Assembly (NCBI RefSeq): GCF_014334015.1 | Contig: NZ_CP060488.1 | Span: 1,384,501 to 1,448,500, forward strand | DNA from: Bacteroides sp. M10 | GTDB taxonomy: Bacteria; Bacteroidota; Bacteroidia; Bacteroidales; Bacteroidaceae | Reading direction: 5' to 3' | DNA length: 64,000 nucleotides | Shown here: positions 15,963-26,245 of the stretch, in pieces | Layout: each line of letters opens with the position of its first letter | Position numbering within the stretch: position 1 is the stretch's first letter | The notes under the pieces: generated by a model | Seen by the model: only the letters and a program-made list of their open reading frames with translations | The model's database searches: none | What the model was told of the DNA's origin: nothing | Position numbers and translations under genes: made by a program

Positions 15963-18900
15963 ATGAGAACCACCGCCCTTAAAATCGTCCTCTCTTTTAG
16001 TCTCGCGCTCTTAAACGCCAGCCTGTCGACGGGACAGATACAATATAATAATATACGCTTCAAACAGCTAAGCATAGCCGAAGGACTCCCGCATAATACG
16101 ATCAATGCGATTACCCAGGACAATCACGGATTCATCTGGTTCGGCACACGCAACGGCTTATGCCGCTTCGACGGTTATAATATTAACCTGTTTGCACACA
16201 ATGAGGCCGACAGTACCTCGCTCTGCCACGACTTTATCACCCGTCTGTATAACGACTCGCTGCGCAATGTTCTATGGATCTCCACCGACCAGGGTATTTG
16301 CAGCTACGACTACCGGACGGAAGATTTTACCCGTTATCGGATTAAAGGAAATACCAAAGATGATGTTTGTTTCCTGAACACCAGTGACGGGATGCTCCTG
16401 GCGGCCTGTAGCAACGGACTCTACCGTTACAATGAACAAGACAGCCTGTTCGTCCCTTTTCTGCTTAATGAAGAGAAACCTCATGTGAGGTATTTTGCAG
16501 AAGACGGAGATAAAACCCTGTGGATAGACACCAACAAAGGACTGATGCGATACAGTCTGGAAAAGAAACAGTTCGTTTCGCTCCCTACCCTGATCCAGCC
16601 TTTTGCACATCAATGTAACAATGCCGTGTTGATCTCGTCCAACCAACTTTTATTCAATACCAATAATGACTTCTTCGTTTATCACATACAAAGCAACACC
16701 CTGTGCAATCTCTCCAAAGACCTGGAAGTAAAAGATTTCCGGTGTGCGTCAACCGACCATACCGGGAATATATGGGTAGGAACGGAGTATGGCATCTTCG
16801 TGTTCAACAAACTTTACCAACTGATTGCACACTACGAACAATCCGAACGGGATTTAAGTGCCCTGAACGATTCGCCCATTTACAGTCTTTATCAGGACAA
16901 GGCTCATAATATGTGGGTGGGAACCTATTTCGGAGGAGTCAACTATTATATATTCGGCTCCGACCAGTTCCAGATATATCCATACGGAGGCAGTTTCAAT
17001 CATTTGAGTGGAAAAGCAGTCCGCCAGATTATCAATGCGCCGGACAACGGATTGTACATCGCCACGGAGGATGGCGGATTGAATTACCTGAACAGTAAAA
17101 AAGAGATTACCCGCGCCGAACGGCTTCACAAACAGATGCAAATCTACGCCAAGAACATACACTCTCTATGGCTCGACAAAGATAACAGCCTATGGCTCGG
17201 ACTGTTCCTGAAAGGAGCTCTTCACTATATACCGCATCTGAACCGTACGGTGGACTATAATCTATTGTCGGAAGAGGTTTCGTCCGGCTTCTGCATCATC
17301 GAAGACAAGAACGACCACGTTTGGTACGGGGGGCCTTCAGGCTTATTCCTGATCGACAAGAAAAAAGCCAATGCCCGGCCGGAAAAGATTTCACCGCTCC
17401 GGGTGTTCAATCTGGTACAATTCAATGACAGCATACTTTGGGCAGGAACCCGAAAAGGCAGTATGTTCCAAATAAATACCCGTACGCTGAAAGTTACCTC
17501 ACTCCCTATCTTGCCGCACACCGATCTCTATGTAACCTATATCTACCCCGATTCACACCAACGGATATGGATAGGGACAGACAACAACGGGCTTTATGTA
17601 TCAGACCGCAACGGAAGCATCATCGCTTCTTACAGCAAAGAGCAGCTGGGCTCCAATGCCATTAAAGGCATCATAGAAGATGAAATGAACAACATCTGGG
17701 TAGGAACCGGAAGCGGGCTCTGCTGCATCAATCCACAGACGGAAAATATCGACCGCTATACCACAGCCGACGGACTGCCGATTAACCAGTTCAACTACTC
17801 CTCCGCCTGCAAGAAGCCCGACGGAGAGCTGTATTTCGGAACCATCAACGGTATGATTTCTTTTTATCCGGAACAGGTACGCTCCGTCAATCCTCATTTC
17901 AACATTGCCCTGACTGCTATATGGAGCAACAGCGAATATATGTCGCCCAACAACGAGAAAGCGTCCATTCCGTCCTCCATCTCCGAACTGACAGAGATTA
18001 CCCTGACACATGACCAGGCCCAATCCCTGCGTCTCGAATATTCCGGACTGAATTATCAATATACCTACAACACTCAATATGCCATGAAAATGGAAGGCAT
18101 CGACAAGGACTGGCAGTTTGTGGGCAACCAGCATCAGGTACGCTTTTCAAACCTGCCTTCAGGAAGGTATATCTTAAAGATCAAAGCCAGCAAAGACGGT
18201 ATTCACTGGGACGAAACAGGACAAAAGGACCTTGTCATCAGAATCCTCCCCCCCTGGTGGCTATCACCGGGAGCGTATTTTGTATATGCATTGCTCTTCT
18301 TACTAATCATCTACGTCGCCTACCGATATACCAAAACGCGTATCATCCTGCTCATGCGACTGAAAACGGAACATGAACAGCGTGTCAACATGGAGAACAT
18401 GAATCAACAGAAAATAAATTTCTTCACATACATCTCCCATGATCTGAAAACACCATTAACCCTGATTTTATCACCTCTACAACGATTGATCCAGCAGCCG
18501 CAGATTAGTAACAACGACAAGGAGAAACTGGAAGTTATCTACCGTAACGCCAACCGGATGAATTATCTGATTAACGAACTATTGACATTCAGTAAAATCG
18601 AAATGAAACAGATGCATATCAGCGTCCGTAAAGGAGATGTCATGCACTTTCTGGAGGAACTCTCCCATATCTTCGACATCGTAGCCGGAGAACGGGAAAT
18701 CGACTTTATCGTCAGTCTGGAAGATACCAAAGAAGAAGTTTGGTTCTCGCCTTCCAAACTGGAACGGATTCTTTATAATTTGCTCTCGAACGCATTTAAA
18801 TACACACAACCCGGCGGATACGTCAGATTAAGCGCCAAACTGATTAAAGAGGAGAAAGAAACCATGGTTCAAATCTCCGTCAAGGACAGCGGCAGAGGAA

Positions 18901-19973
18901 TTCCCAAAGACGTTCAGGAACAAATATTCGAAAGCTACTACCAGGTCGAAAAACGCGACCACCGCGAGGGATTCGGTTTGGGATTGTCGCTCACCCGTTC
19001 GCTCATCCACATGCATAAAGGAGAAATACGGGTAGAGAGCGAGGTCAACAAAGGTTCGGACTTTATCGTCACCCTGAACGTATCGGAGGATGCCTACGCA
19101 CCCGACGAACGCTCTTCCGAAAACATCACGACAGAAGAAATACAAAAATACAACCAGCGAATCAAGGAGACAATCGAACTCATCCCCGAAAAGCTGACCA
19201 ACAAAGAGAAAGACTCCGGCAGAGAATCTATCATGATTGTGGAGGATAATAAAGAGATGAATGATTACCTCGCCAGTATATTCGGTGAGAAATATGACAT
19301 CATACGTGCCTACAACGGAGCGGAAGCCTGCAAGAAGATAGCCAGACAACTGCCGAATCTGATTATATCGGACTTAATGATGCCGGTGATGGACGGATTG
19401 GAATTCACGGAACGCGTCAAGCAAGATGTAACGACCAGTCATATCCCCGTCATCCTGCTGACTGCCAAGACGGATGAAAACGACCATACAGAAGGCTATC
19501 TGCGGGGAGCGGACGCCTATATCACCAAACCTTTCAACGCCAAGAACCTGGAGTTGCTGGTACAGAATATCCAAAAAAACCGGAAACAAAATATCGAGCA
19601 CTTCAAACAGGCGGAGGAACTGAACATCAAGCAAATCACCAACAATCCACGGGATGAGGTGTTTATGAAAGAACTGGTAGAACTGATTATGGCGAACCTC
19701 ACCAAGGAAGATTTTGGAGTAACTGAAATCACAGCCCATCTCCGCATCAGCCGTAGTCTGCTGCACATGAAACTGAAATCACTCACGGGATGCTCCATCA
19801 CACAGTTTATACGTACCATCAAGATGAAAGAGGCTAAAACCCATTTACTGAACGGTATGAATGTTTCTGAAGCTTCATTCGCTGTCGGTATATCAGACCC
19901 GAATTACTTTACAAAATGTTTCAAAAAGGAATTTAATATCACTCCGACAGAGTTTCTCAAGCAATTGAAATAG
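15963..19973 (+). CDS. hybrid two-component system regulator (HTCS) of PUL 1
   Basis: 1336 residues combining sensor kinase and transcription factor in one inner-membrane protein. Order: signal peptide (1-24), two seven-bladed propellers in the periplasm built of Reg_prop repeats (blades such as FIWFGTRNGLCRFDG, NIWVGTEYG, RIWIGTDNNG), Y_Y_Y domain (about 690-760), one membrane helix (about 765-788), HisKA with H826 in YISHDLKTPL, HATPase (about 920-1040), receiver with D1137 in IISDLMMPVMDG, and a C-terminal AraC-type helix-turn-helix (about 1235-1336). HTCS proteins bind a specific oligosaccharide and activate the adjacent PUL. It stands between the enzyme operon and the SusCD operon, so both are the likely targets (inference). 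Confidence 0.96.
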   Translation: MRTTALKIVLSFSLALLNASLSTGQIQYNNIRFKQLSIAEGLPHNTINAITQDNHGFIWFGTRNGLCRFDGYNINLFAHNEADSTSLCHDFITRLYNDSLRNVLWISTDQGICSYDYRTEDFTRYRIKGNTKDDVCFLNTSDGMLLAACSNGLYRYNEQDSLFVPFLLNEEKPHVRYFAEDGDKTLWIDTNKGLMRYSLEKKQFVSLPTLIQPFAHQCNNAVLISSNQLLFNTNNDFFVYHIQSNTLCNLSKDLEVKDFRCASTDHTGNIWVGTEYGIFVFNKLYQLIAHYEQSERDLSALNDSPIYSLYQDKAHNMWVGTYFGGVNYYIFGSDQFQIYPYGGSFNHLSGKAVRQIINAPDNGLYIATEDGGLNYLNSKKEITRAERLHKQMQIYAKNIHSLWLDKDNSLWLGLFLKGALHYIPHLNRTVDYNLLSEEVSSGFCIIEDKNDHVWYGGPSGLFLIDKKKANARPEKISPLRVFNLVQFNDSILWAGTRKGSMFQINTRTLKVTSLPILPHTDLYVTYIYPDSHQRIWIGTDNNGLYVSDRNGSIIASYSKEQLGSNAIKGIIEDEMNNIWVGTGSGLCCINPQTENIDRYTTADGLPINQFNYSSACKKPDGELYFGTINGMISFYPEQVRSVNPHFNIALTAIWSNSEYMSPNNEKASIPSSISELTEITLTHDQAQSLRLEYSGLNYQYTYNTQYAMKMEGIDKDWQFVGNQHQVRFSNLPSGRYILKIKASKDGIHWDETGQKDLVIRILPPWWLSPGAYFVYALLFLLIIYVAYRYTKTRIILLMRLKTEHEQRVNMENMNQQKINFFTYISHDLKTPLTLILSPLQRLIQQPQISNNDKEKLEVIYRNANRMNYLINELLTFSKIEMKQMHISVRKGDVMHFLEELSHIFDIVAGEREIDFIVSLEDTKEEVWFSPSKLERILYNLLSNAFKYTQPGGYVRLSAKLIKEEKETMVQISVKDSGRGIPKDVQEQIFESYYQVEKRDHREGFGLGLSLTRSLIHMHKGEIRVESEVNKGSDFIVTLNVSEDAYAPDERSSENITTEEIQKYNQRIKETIELIPEKLTNKEKDSGRESIMIVEDNKEMNDYLASIFGEKYDIIRAYNGAEACKKIARQLPNLIISDLMMPVMDGLEFTERVKQDVTTSHIPVILLTAKTDENDHTEGYLRGADAYITKPFNAKNLELLVQNIQKNRKQNIEHFKQAEELNIKQITNNPRDEVFMKELVELIMANLTKEDFGVTEITAHLRISRSLLHMKLKSLTGCSITQFIRTIKMKEAKTHLLNGMNVSEASFAVGISDPNYFTKCFKKEFNITPTEFLKQLK

Positions 19974-20382
19974 AAAGCTATTTGATAAATTGAACCTAGC
20001 CTTAGATGAGGTGCCGGTTATCATCTTTGCTCTATTTCAATCTTCATTTTTACCCACTACAAAAACATTGTCATGTAGACGGGGATATAATCAATGCCGT
20101 TATCTACCAAATGTTTTATTAAGATTTGCCAATATCCACCAAATCTTTGGCAAACTCGTCTGTTTGGCTATGTAAGAAAGGAATATGTTTTAGGCACGGA
20201 TTACACAGATTAACACGGTTTTTAATTAGTTGATTTCTTAAAACCGTGAAATCCGTGTAATCCGTGCCCCAAAAAACATCCTGTAAAAAACTTGTTGCAG
20301 TGCTCACGAGTTTATGTTTTGCATCCAAAATTGCAACTGCAGATATCTATAATTAACTAATACCTTTTTCACAAATCTTTTG
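19974..20382. other. gene-free gap between convergent genes
   Basis: This 409-bp gap separates the HTCS stop from the stop of the last SusCD-operon gene. It contains the second palindromic repeat (20193-20268). A weaker hairpin around atttgccaa / tttggcaaac lies near 20124-20158. The 61-codon frame at 19990 has no features of a real gene. Confidence 0.6.
20193..20268. repeat. palindromic intergenic repeat, copy 2
   Basis: The arms begin ggcacggattacac (20193) and end gtgtaatccgtgcc (20268), with inner arms aacacggtttt / aaaaccgtg, so the stem is nearly continuous. It shares its arms with copy 1 at 13565-13650. Located between convergent genes, it could end transcription from both sides. Confidence 0.85.
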
Positions 20383-21285
20383 CTACCATTCCTGGAAACG
20401 TAAATCGGCTTCCGGATTCTGACGACGAATCAGTTCTTCATTGACCTGATAAGTAACGCCGCCTTTCGTATATTTATAAGAAAGCGTAAACTTAGGCTGT
20501 TTCCCTACAAATTCCAGTGATTCGGCTGCAGGATCTAATGTGGCGGATGCATCTGCGATAGCGACACTTCCCCCGGCCTCGATAGTAACACTTCCATCTG
20601 AATTGACTGTCAGATTCACCGATTCATTGTTTTCCAACGTTTGTCCGAAGCCCGGTCTGCGTACCTTGTTTCTGCCTAATGAAACAAAGTCGCGGGTCAT
20701 ATTCTGACTCAAATCCTTGTTATTGTATTCAGTCACCTGCTGGGTGGATAAGTTGGTTACTTTCCCTTTCACAAAGTAGGTGCCGTGATACTGGCTGACA
20801 AACTTGACAACTACAATACTGTAATCCTTCAAATTGCCATTCACGTCGGTACTTACTTCATCCTGATTGTGATCGACCAACCGGAAAGGGATGGCATAAT
20901 GCTTATCCAAAGCGGCATCGTCATTATAAAAAGCATCGGAGAAAGTCACTTTCACATCTGCGATTGCCAGGTTCGGGTTGCTGATCGTCATCTTGTTCGG
21001 ATTAGCCAACTGATAATAGTTTTCCGGCATTAGTGTCAAGCCCGTACCATCCAATAAAGACGGATCGATCTCGAATGTAGCCCAATCATCGGTATGCACT
21101 TCTCTTTTGCCGCCAATGGCCACTCCTACCTTTATCGACATATCGGTGTCGGCTACCAGTGTCCGCAAAGGTTTCTGCGAAGCAAAGTACACCGCACTCT
21201 TATCGTAGTCCTTTTCATAATCGTCATAACAAGCAGTCATCAGAACGCTTATCAGCCCTATCCATAATATATTTAGTTTCTTCAT
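20383..21285 (-). CDS. DUF1735/DUF4361-type surface lipoprotein
   Basis: 300 residues. The lipobox LMTAC ends at C19, and the acidic CYDDYEKDYD start is typical of lipoproteins exported to the outer face in Bacteroides. Residues 30-150 resemble the BT_3987-like N-terminal domain (DUF1735: SAVYFASQKPLRTLV, then an ENYYQLANPNKMTI segment). The C-terminal half resembles DUF4361 (QYHGTYFVKGKV). Proteins of this make-up sit next to SusCD pairs and usually act as glycan-binding surface proteins in the SusE/F position (family knowledge). It is the last gene of the SusC-SusD-SusC-SusD operon, 25 bp beyond the SusD stop. Confidence 0.82.
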   Translation of the reverse strand: MKKLNILWIGLISVLMTACYDDYEKDYDKSAVYFASQKPLRTLVADTDMSIKVGVAIGGKREVHTDDWATFEIDPSLLDGTGLTLMPENYYQLANPNKMTISNPNLAIADVKVTFSDAFYNDDAALDKHYAIPFRLVDHNQDEVSTDVNGNLKDYSIVVVKFVSQYHGTYFVKGKVTNLSTQQVTEYNNKDLSQNMTRDFVSLGRNKVRRPGFGQTLENNESVNLTVNSDGSVTIEAGGSVAIADASATLDPAAESLEFVGKQPKFTLSYKYTKGGVTYQVNEELIRRQNPEADLRFQEW

Positions 21286-21314
21286 TGTAAATAAGTATTT
21301 ATATCAACCACACG

Positions 21315-23111
21315 TTATTCCCAACCCTGATTATTAATTAGATTCTTATTCTTTTCCAACTCTGAATATGGTAGCGGAGCGAAATAGTTTTTCACTTCAT
21401 ATTTCCGTTGCTCCACCTTCTGCACTTTGAAGCTGAATGTACCGTCTTCATTGCGGGTGACGCCAACTCCTTCCACCTCTTCGTTCAACGGCAATACCCA
21501 GCGCCGCATATCAAAATAGCGATGATTCTCAAAAGCAAACTCCAAGCGGCGTTCATTCTGAATCAGCTTTCTGAACGAGTCCTTACTTTGGGCTACTTCA
21601 TCCAGATAAAGATCAAAATTAATGCCTCCTGCCTGCAAACGGATCGTTTTCATTATTTCATAAGCAGAATACAGACATCTCTCCCCTTTCACCGTCGGGT
21701 TGCCCCATGCCTCATTGGCAGCTTCGGCAAAGTTAAGAAGAACTTCCGATTTCCGTAATAAAGGATTGTAATGAACCGAATTTAACGTCTGGATCGGATT
21801 CAGCATAGCCGATTTCTTGGATACGAATTTAGCCAGATAATAACCGGAACGTGTAGCATTCTCGCTAAACGACGGAGAATCTTTTCCACCCTCGGACATA
21901 TCCAGCGACTGACCGGAATCGCCAAATGTAGCACTGTGATAATAAACATTCAATGCAAAACGATTATCCAGTACGGCATAAAGCTGCATCATATCAAAGT
22001 CTGGATCAGACAAGTCAATGCCGGAGCGGACGTCGGTTGCCGGATAACCGTTCTTCGCATAAAAAGCCTTTACCAGATTATGGGAAGGAGTGGCACGGGC
22101 ACTTCCATAATAAAATGGCGGGAAATGAAAACCCTCCAGCAGATTGTTATTAAAATACCTGCGGAAAGCATAATCGGAACTTTCCGTCTGGACATCGGCT
22201 ATGGAAGAAGCCGTGACAGGAACAAAAGTACCGAAACCTTCCATACCCAGAATCTTATTAATCTCTTTAGCTACCGCTTCCCATTTTGCCTGGTAAACTG
22301 TAGGGTTCAGTATTTCGAATTGTCCCATACCGGTAATCTTCGTCACGTCATCGTCCTGCATGGCTGGGCTGGCACTATATAAAAGCGCACGGCTTTTCAG
22401 AACAGCCGCAGCAGCTTTCGTGGCACGCCCAATTTGTGTATTACCAAACTCCAGGTCATCTCCCTGATAAGCGTTCGGCAACAGTTCGATGGCATTATTC
22501 AAATCGTTTACAATAAAATTGACTGTTGCCTGATATGTAGGACGGAGGAATTCACCATTCTGCGCAGCTTCTTCCTGCGAAATAAAATGATCTGCCAACG
22601 GAATACCCAATGCTTTTCCATTCTTCCCCTTTCCACCGTACATCTTCAATAGTTCGAAATGCCACCATGCACGCAGGAAATACGATTCACCTTTCAGACG
22701 TAACTTGATTTGCTTGTCTACTTCCGGATCGGTACGGTTGTACTGCACCTGGTCGGTCAAGCCGTTTTCGAGGAAAGAATTTACATAATTCAGCATGTTG
22801 TATGCATTGCTCCAGTTTCCAATCGGATTGTTAAACGCCGTCATACCGCCCATGCTTAATTTATAGACAGAAGAGCTATGCAAATTGGTCATTGCATTAT
22901 CAGTAGCACAATCCAAAAAGTTATCTTCGAAGCAATCCGGACGGTTGGCTATGCCATTATAAGCCTTATATAGTACGCCTTGAGCAAGCTCCGGGACTCT
23001 CCATGTATCGGAGTCTCCGATCTGCCACGTCACCTTGGTATCCAATGTGTCGTCACAAGCACAAAAGAGAAACAGACCTGCTAAAACGCAACTTCCTAAT
23101 ATATGTTTCAT
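21315..23111 (-). CDS. SusD/RagB-family glycan-binding lipoprotein
   Basis: 598 residues from the ATG at 23111. An open extension to 23159 would overlap the SusC stop and hide the lipobox, so I reject it. The lipobox LFLFCAC gives acylation at C17 or C19. The SusD fold is shown by the TPR-type ESYFLRAWWHFELLKMYGG block, the APLPYSELEKN C-terminal pattern and ERRLEFAFENHRYFDMRRW. It covers the SusC barrel as a lid and captures the oligosaccharide. It pairs with the SusC gene ending 25 bp upstream. Confidence 0.94.
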   Translation of the reverse strand: MKHILGSCVLAGLFLFCACDDTLDTKVTWQIGDSDTWRVPELAQGVLYKAYNGIANRPDCFEDNFLDCATDNAMTNLHSSSVYKLSMGGMTAFNNPIGNWSNAYNMLNYVNSFLENGLTDQVQYNRTDPEVDKQIKLRLKGESYFLRAWWHFELLKMYGGKGKNGKALGIPLADHFISQEEAAQNGEFLRPTYQATVNFIVNDLNNAIELLPNAYQGDDLEFGNTQIGRATKAAAAVLKSRALLYSASPAMQDDDVTKITGMGQFEILNPTVYQAKWEAVAKEINKILGMEGFGTFVPVTASSIADVQTESSDYAFRRYFNNNLLEGFHFPPFYYGSARATPSHNLVKAFYAKNGYPATDVRSGIDLSDPDFDMMQLYAVLDNRFALNVYYHSATFGDSGQSLDMSEGGKDSPSFSENATRSGYYLAKFVSKKSAMLNPIQTLNSVHYNPLLRKSEVLLNFAEAANEAWGNPTVKGERCLYSAYEIMKTIRLQAGGINFDLYLDEVAQSKDSFRKLIQNERRLEFAFENHRYFDMRRWVLPLNEEVEGVGVTRNEDGTFSFKVQKVEQRKYEVKNYFAPLPYSELEKNKNLINNQGWE

Positions 23112-23136
23112 ATTGCCATCTATTAATTGTTCAAAA

Positions 23137-26100
23137 TTAAAATACAAAAGAGACTCCACCTGTAAAGCTACGTGTCACCGGGTAGTTGGTCACACCGGCA
23201 TTCAGCAGTTCAGGATCCAGATCCTTCACGGAAGAAAGCACGAACAAGTTGGCACCACGGGCAAAAACCTTGATCTTCTTCACTACCGAACTCGGAGAGA
23301 ACTGATTGAACGTATAGCTCAACTCGACATTCTTCATACGGAAGAAACTTGTATTCTCCAGCCAGAAGGAAGAATTACGGAAGTTGTTCTCACCGGCAGT
23401 CGTCGTCAGACGAGGATAGCTTCCGGTCGGGTTGTTTACCGGATGGTAACGGTCTAATGCCAGTTTGGAGTATTTACTTTCTCCGTTGTTCCAATAATAG
23501 GCATTCGTTGCCCAGGTGTGAACACCCAGTTCGGAGTATCCCTGAAGATACAAGCCCCAACCTTTGTAGCTTACACTGAAGTCGATACCCAGTGTAGTGC
23601 GCGGGAATGAGTTTCCAAGTTCTTTCACATCACGACCATCGATAACCTTATCACCATTCAGATCCCGGTAGGCGATGTCACCCTCCTGATAATCGGCAAA
23701 TGTCTGGGTTGCATGTCCGTTGATAGCTACGTCTTTACCAAATAATCCTTCGGCAACCAATCCCATCATAGCATCGGTAGAGCGTCCTACGGTGTAGCGG
23801 TATTCTTCACCATGTTTCACCTGATTCCATTTCAATACTTTGTTCTTTGACCATACGAAATTAGCTCCTACCGAGTAAGACCAGTCGTTGACGCGGTCGC
23901 TCCAGGTGAACATTCCTTCTATACCGTGATTCAGGACAGAACCCATGTTATCCTGGTAAGTAAAGTTGCCTGTATAATCCCCGTAAGATGCATCGACAGA
24001 ACCAATGATGTCTGTATGTTTTTCACGGAAATAGTTTATTTCGGTATATAAGCGGTTGTTCAGGAACAGACCTTCCACACCAATATTCCATTCTGCCGCC
24101 TTTTCCCATTTCAGATTCGGATTGCCTGCACGAACGAAAGTAGAATAGTAAGCCGTAGCACCGTTGTTCGTTGTTCCGAACCGGAAACTGCCGTCCTGTG
24201 CCCAGGCACGTTCATACAATAAATGTTCCGTGCTTCTGTCATATCCCAGAATACCGGCACTCGTTTTCAGTTTCAGGAAGTTCACGTATTCATTGTCTTT
24301 CAGGAAATCTTCATTGCTTAGAATCCAGGCAAGACCACCCGCAGCAGAGAAGAAATATTTGTTTCCCGGTTTGAAACGGTTGCTTCCCATCAATGCCATA
24401 TCGGCTTCCACAGCATAACGGTGGTCGTACATATAATTCAGGCGCAATGCGTAGTTGGCATTGATGATGTCCTGGGTCACTCCCTGATTGGTTGTTTTTG
24501 AGTACATATAAGTCAGGCGTGCCGATACATCGTGTTTTTGATTGAATGTATTCTCATAACCGGCAAAAGCATTCCATCCCAATGTCTGTTGCAAGGTAGT
24601 CGACTTCCGGCTTTGTGAAGTGGCTACATCTGTTTTCTTCATCTGGGTATACATGATTTGTTCCTCACCGGCAAAGTCACGGTATGTCTTGATGGCATAC
24701 GTCGGATAGACTTTGCTCAAAGAGAGTTGTAAGTAATCATAGTTGTCGAAAGAAAGGAAAGCACCGGCTTTCAATCCTTTTGTCAGCATATCAAGATCAA
24801 ATTTCAAACCGATATTGGTCTGACTGCGTGTATAGCGTTCGTCTGTATATCCTCCGTACATGGTTTCCGCATAAGCATTCATCGGCTGCCGGAGACTTGC
24901 ACCGAATAAAGGAATCCCGTCCGAACCGCCTGCCAGTCCGGTTTCTTCCGGTGACATTGTCAGCGGGTATTCATTCGGACGATGAGTAGACAAAGCCGTA
25001 AATACCTGCCCGCAGTCCAGTTGCCCCCATTTACGCATTTCCATACGTCCGGCAACGTCTGCAGATATAGTCAGGAAATCCGTTACATTAAAATCCAGGT
25101 TTCCGCGAAGAGTCAGGCGGTGCAATTGCGGAGTATAGGTGACGTCTTCAAATCCGCTACCTCCTACATATCCGGCAATCAAAGCATAACGCACTCTGTC
25201 GGTACCTCCCGTCATATCGAACGATACTTTCCGATAATTGGCATTTTTGTTCAACAACTGATCGTACAGATCAACGTTCGGATACAGCAGATCATTGGCT
25301 CCTTTGGAGTTTTTATATCCTTCCAGTTGTTTCTGGTTATAGTAAGGAGTCAGTCCATCGTTTGCACGCGCTTCATTATACAGATTAGCATACTGATAGG
25401 AATTCAAGAAATCCGGTGTACGTGTCATCTGTACCACACCTACTTCGGCAGTGGCATTATAAATACGGCGGTTGGCCTTTCCTCTGCGGGTAGTCACCCA
25501 CAGCACACCATTCGCCGCACGTGCTCCGTAGAGAATCTTGGCAGTGGCATCTTTCAGCAACTCGATACGTTCGATTTCTTCAGGAATCAAATCCGCTGCC
25601 GGACGCTCCACACCGTCGATAATAACGATAGCCGTATTCTCCGACATACCATGCTGGCCACGGATAAATAAATCAGGCGTATTATTTCCCAATCCGCTGA
25701 CTGTGGAACGAACTTGCAGACCTAGCATTTTACCTTGCAGCATATTCGTCAGCGTCAAATCAGGGAAGGTTCCGAACTGTCCGTTCTCCAGTACGCTCGT
25801 TGCGCCTACTTCATTCCCTTTATACGTCTTGCCACCATCGGCTCTGTTCACCAGCGATTCTTCGGTCAGGAACAGGGGCTCTTTCTTCAGGACAATCTTT
25901 TCAGGAACGATATTGCTGCCTGTCAGCTTATACACTTTATCTTCATATCCCAAAGCCTCCACCATGACGGTTGCGTCATTCTCGACCTTCGTCTGAAAAC
26001 GTCCCTTTGCATCTGTATATAGAACGACTGCACCTTCTCCACAAATGATAGAAACATTCTTCAACGGGCTACCTTTCTCGTCGGTAACAATAGAAACTAT

Positions 26101-26223
26101 TTCCACCAGAGGCTTCTTCACCGACTTTCTCTTTGATTTATTTTGTGCGAAAGTCAGGCTAGAGCCAACGATAAGGACAAATATGAGCCCTATCAGTCTT
26201 ATATATCTAATCTTGTTTCTCAT
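23137..26223 (-). CDS. SusC/RagA-family TonB-dependent transporter (divergent N-terminus)
   Basis: 1028 residues, outer-membrane barrel importing oligosaccharides with TonB energy. Signal peptide to about residue 26 (TFAQ). A carboxypeptidase-regulatory-like domain follows at about 40-115, then the plug (GLQVRSTVSGLGNNTPDLFIRG, IERIELLKDATAKILYGARAANGVLWVTT). The canonical EEVVVVGYG linker seen in the other SusC proteins here is replaced by a FLTEESLVNRADGGKTYKG region, so the TonB box is not obvious. The barrel ends with an aromatic Phe (SFVF). Its stop lies 25 bp before its SusD partner, and the previous SusD ends 22 bp upstream. Confidence 0.92.
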   Translation of the reverse strand: MRNKIRYIRLIGLIFVLIVGSSLTFAQNKSKRKSVKKPLVEIVSIVTDEKGSPLKNVSIICGEGAVVLYTDAKGRFQTKVENDATVMVEALGYEDKVYKLTGSNIVPEKIVLKKEPLFLTEESLVNRADGGKTYKGNEVGATSVLENGQFGTFPDLTLTNMLQGKMLGLQVRSTVSGLGNNTPDLFIRGQHGMSENTAIVIIDGVERPAADLIPEEIERIELLKDATAKILYGARAANGVLWVTTRRGKANRRIYNATAEVGVVQMTRTPDFLNSYQYANLYNEARANDGLTPYYNQKQLEGYKNSKGANDLLYPNVDLYDQLLNKNANYRKVSFDMTGGTDRVRYALIAGYVGGSGFEDVTYTPQLHRLTLRGNLDFNVTDFLTISADVAGRMEMRKWGQLDCGQVFTALSTHRPNEYPLTMSPEETGLAGGSDGIPLFGASLRQPMNAYAETMYGGYTDERYTRSQTNIGLKFDLDMLTKGLKAGAFLSFDNYDYLQLSLSKVYPTYAIKTYRDFAGEEQIMYTQMKKTDVATSQSRKSTTLQQTLGWNAFAGYENTFNQKHDVSARLTYMYSKTTNQGVTQDIINANYALRLNYMYDHRYAVEADMALMGSNRFKPGNKYFFSAAGGLAWILSNEDFLKDNEYVNFLKLKTSAGILGYDRSTEHLLYERAWAQDGSFRFGTTNNGATAYYSTFVRAGNPNLKWEKAAEWNIGVEGLFLNNRLYTEINYFREKHTDIIGSVDASYGDYTGNFTYQDNMGSVLNHGIEGMFTWSDRVNDWSYSVGANFVWSKNKVLKWNQVKHGEEYRYTVGRSTDAMMGLVAEGLFGKDVAINGHATQTFADYQEGDIAYRDLNGDKVIDGRDVKELGNSFPRTTLGIDFSVSYKGWGLYLQGYSELGVHTWATNAYYWNNGESKYSKLALDRYHPVNNPTGSYPRLTTTAGENNFRNSSFWLENTSFFRMKNVELSYTFNQFSPSSVVKKIKVFARGANLFVLSSVKDLDPELLNAGVTNYPVTRSFTGGVSFVF

Positions 26224-26245
26224 ATACTTTTCTTTATTTTAGGTA

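Noticed and set aside
19990..20175. 61-codon open frame after the first HTCS gene
   Set aside because: No start context, domain or partner; it lies in a gap that otherwise holds repeats.
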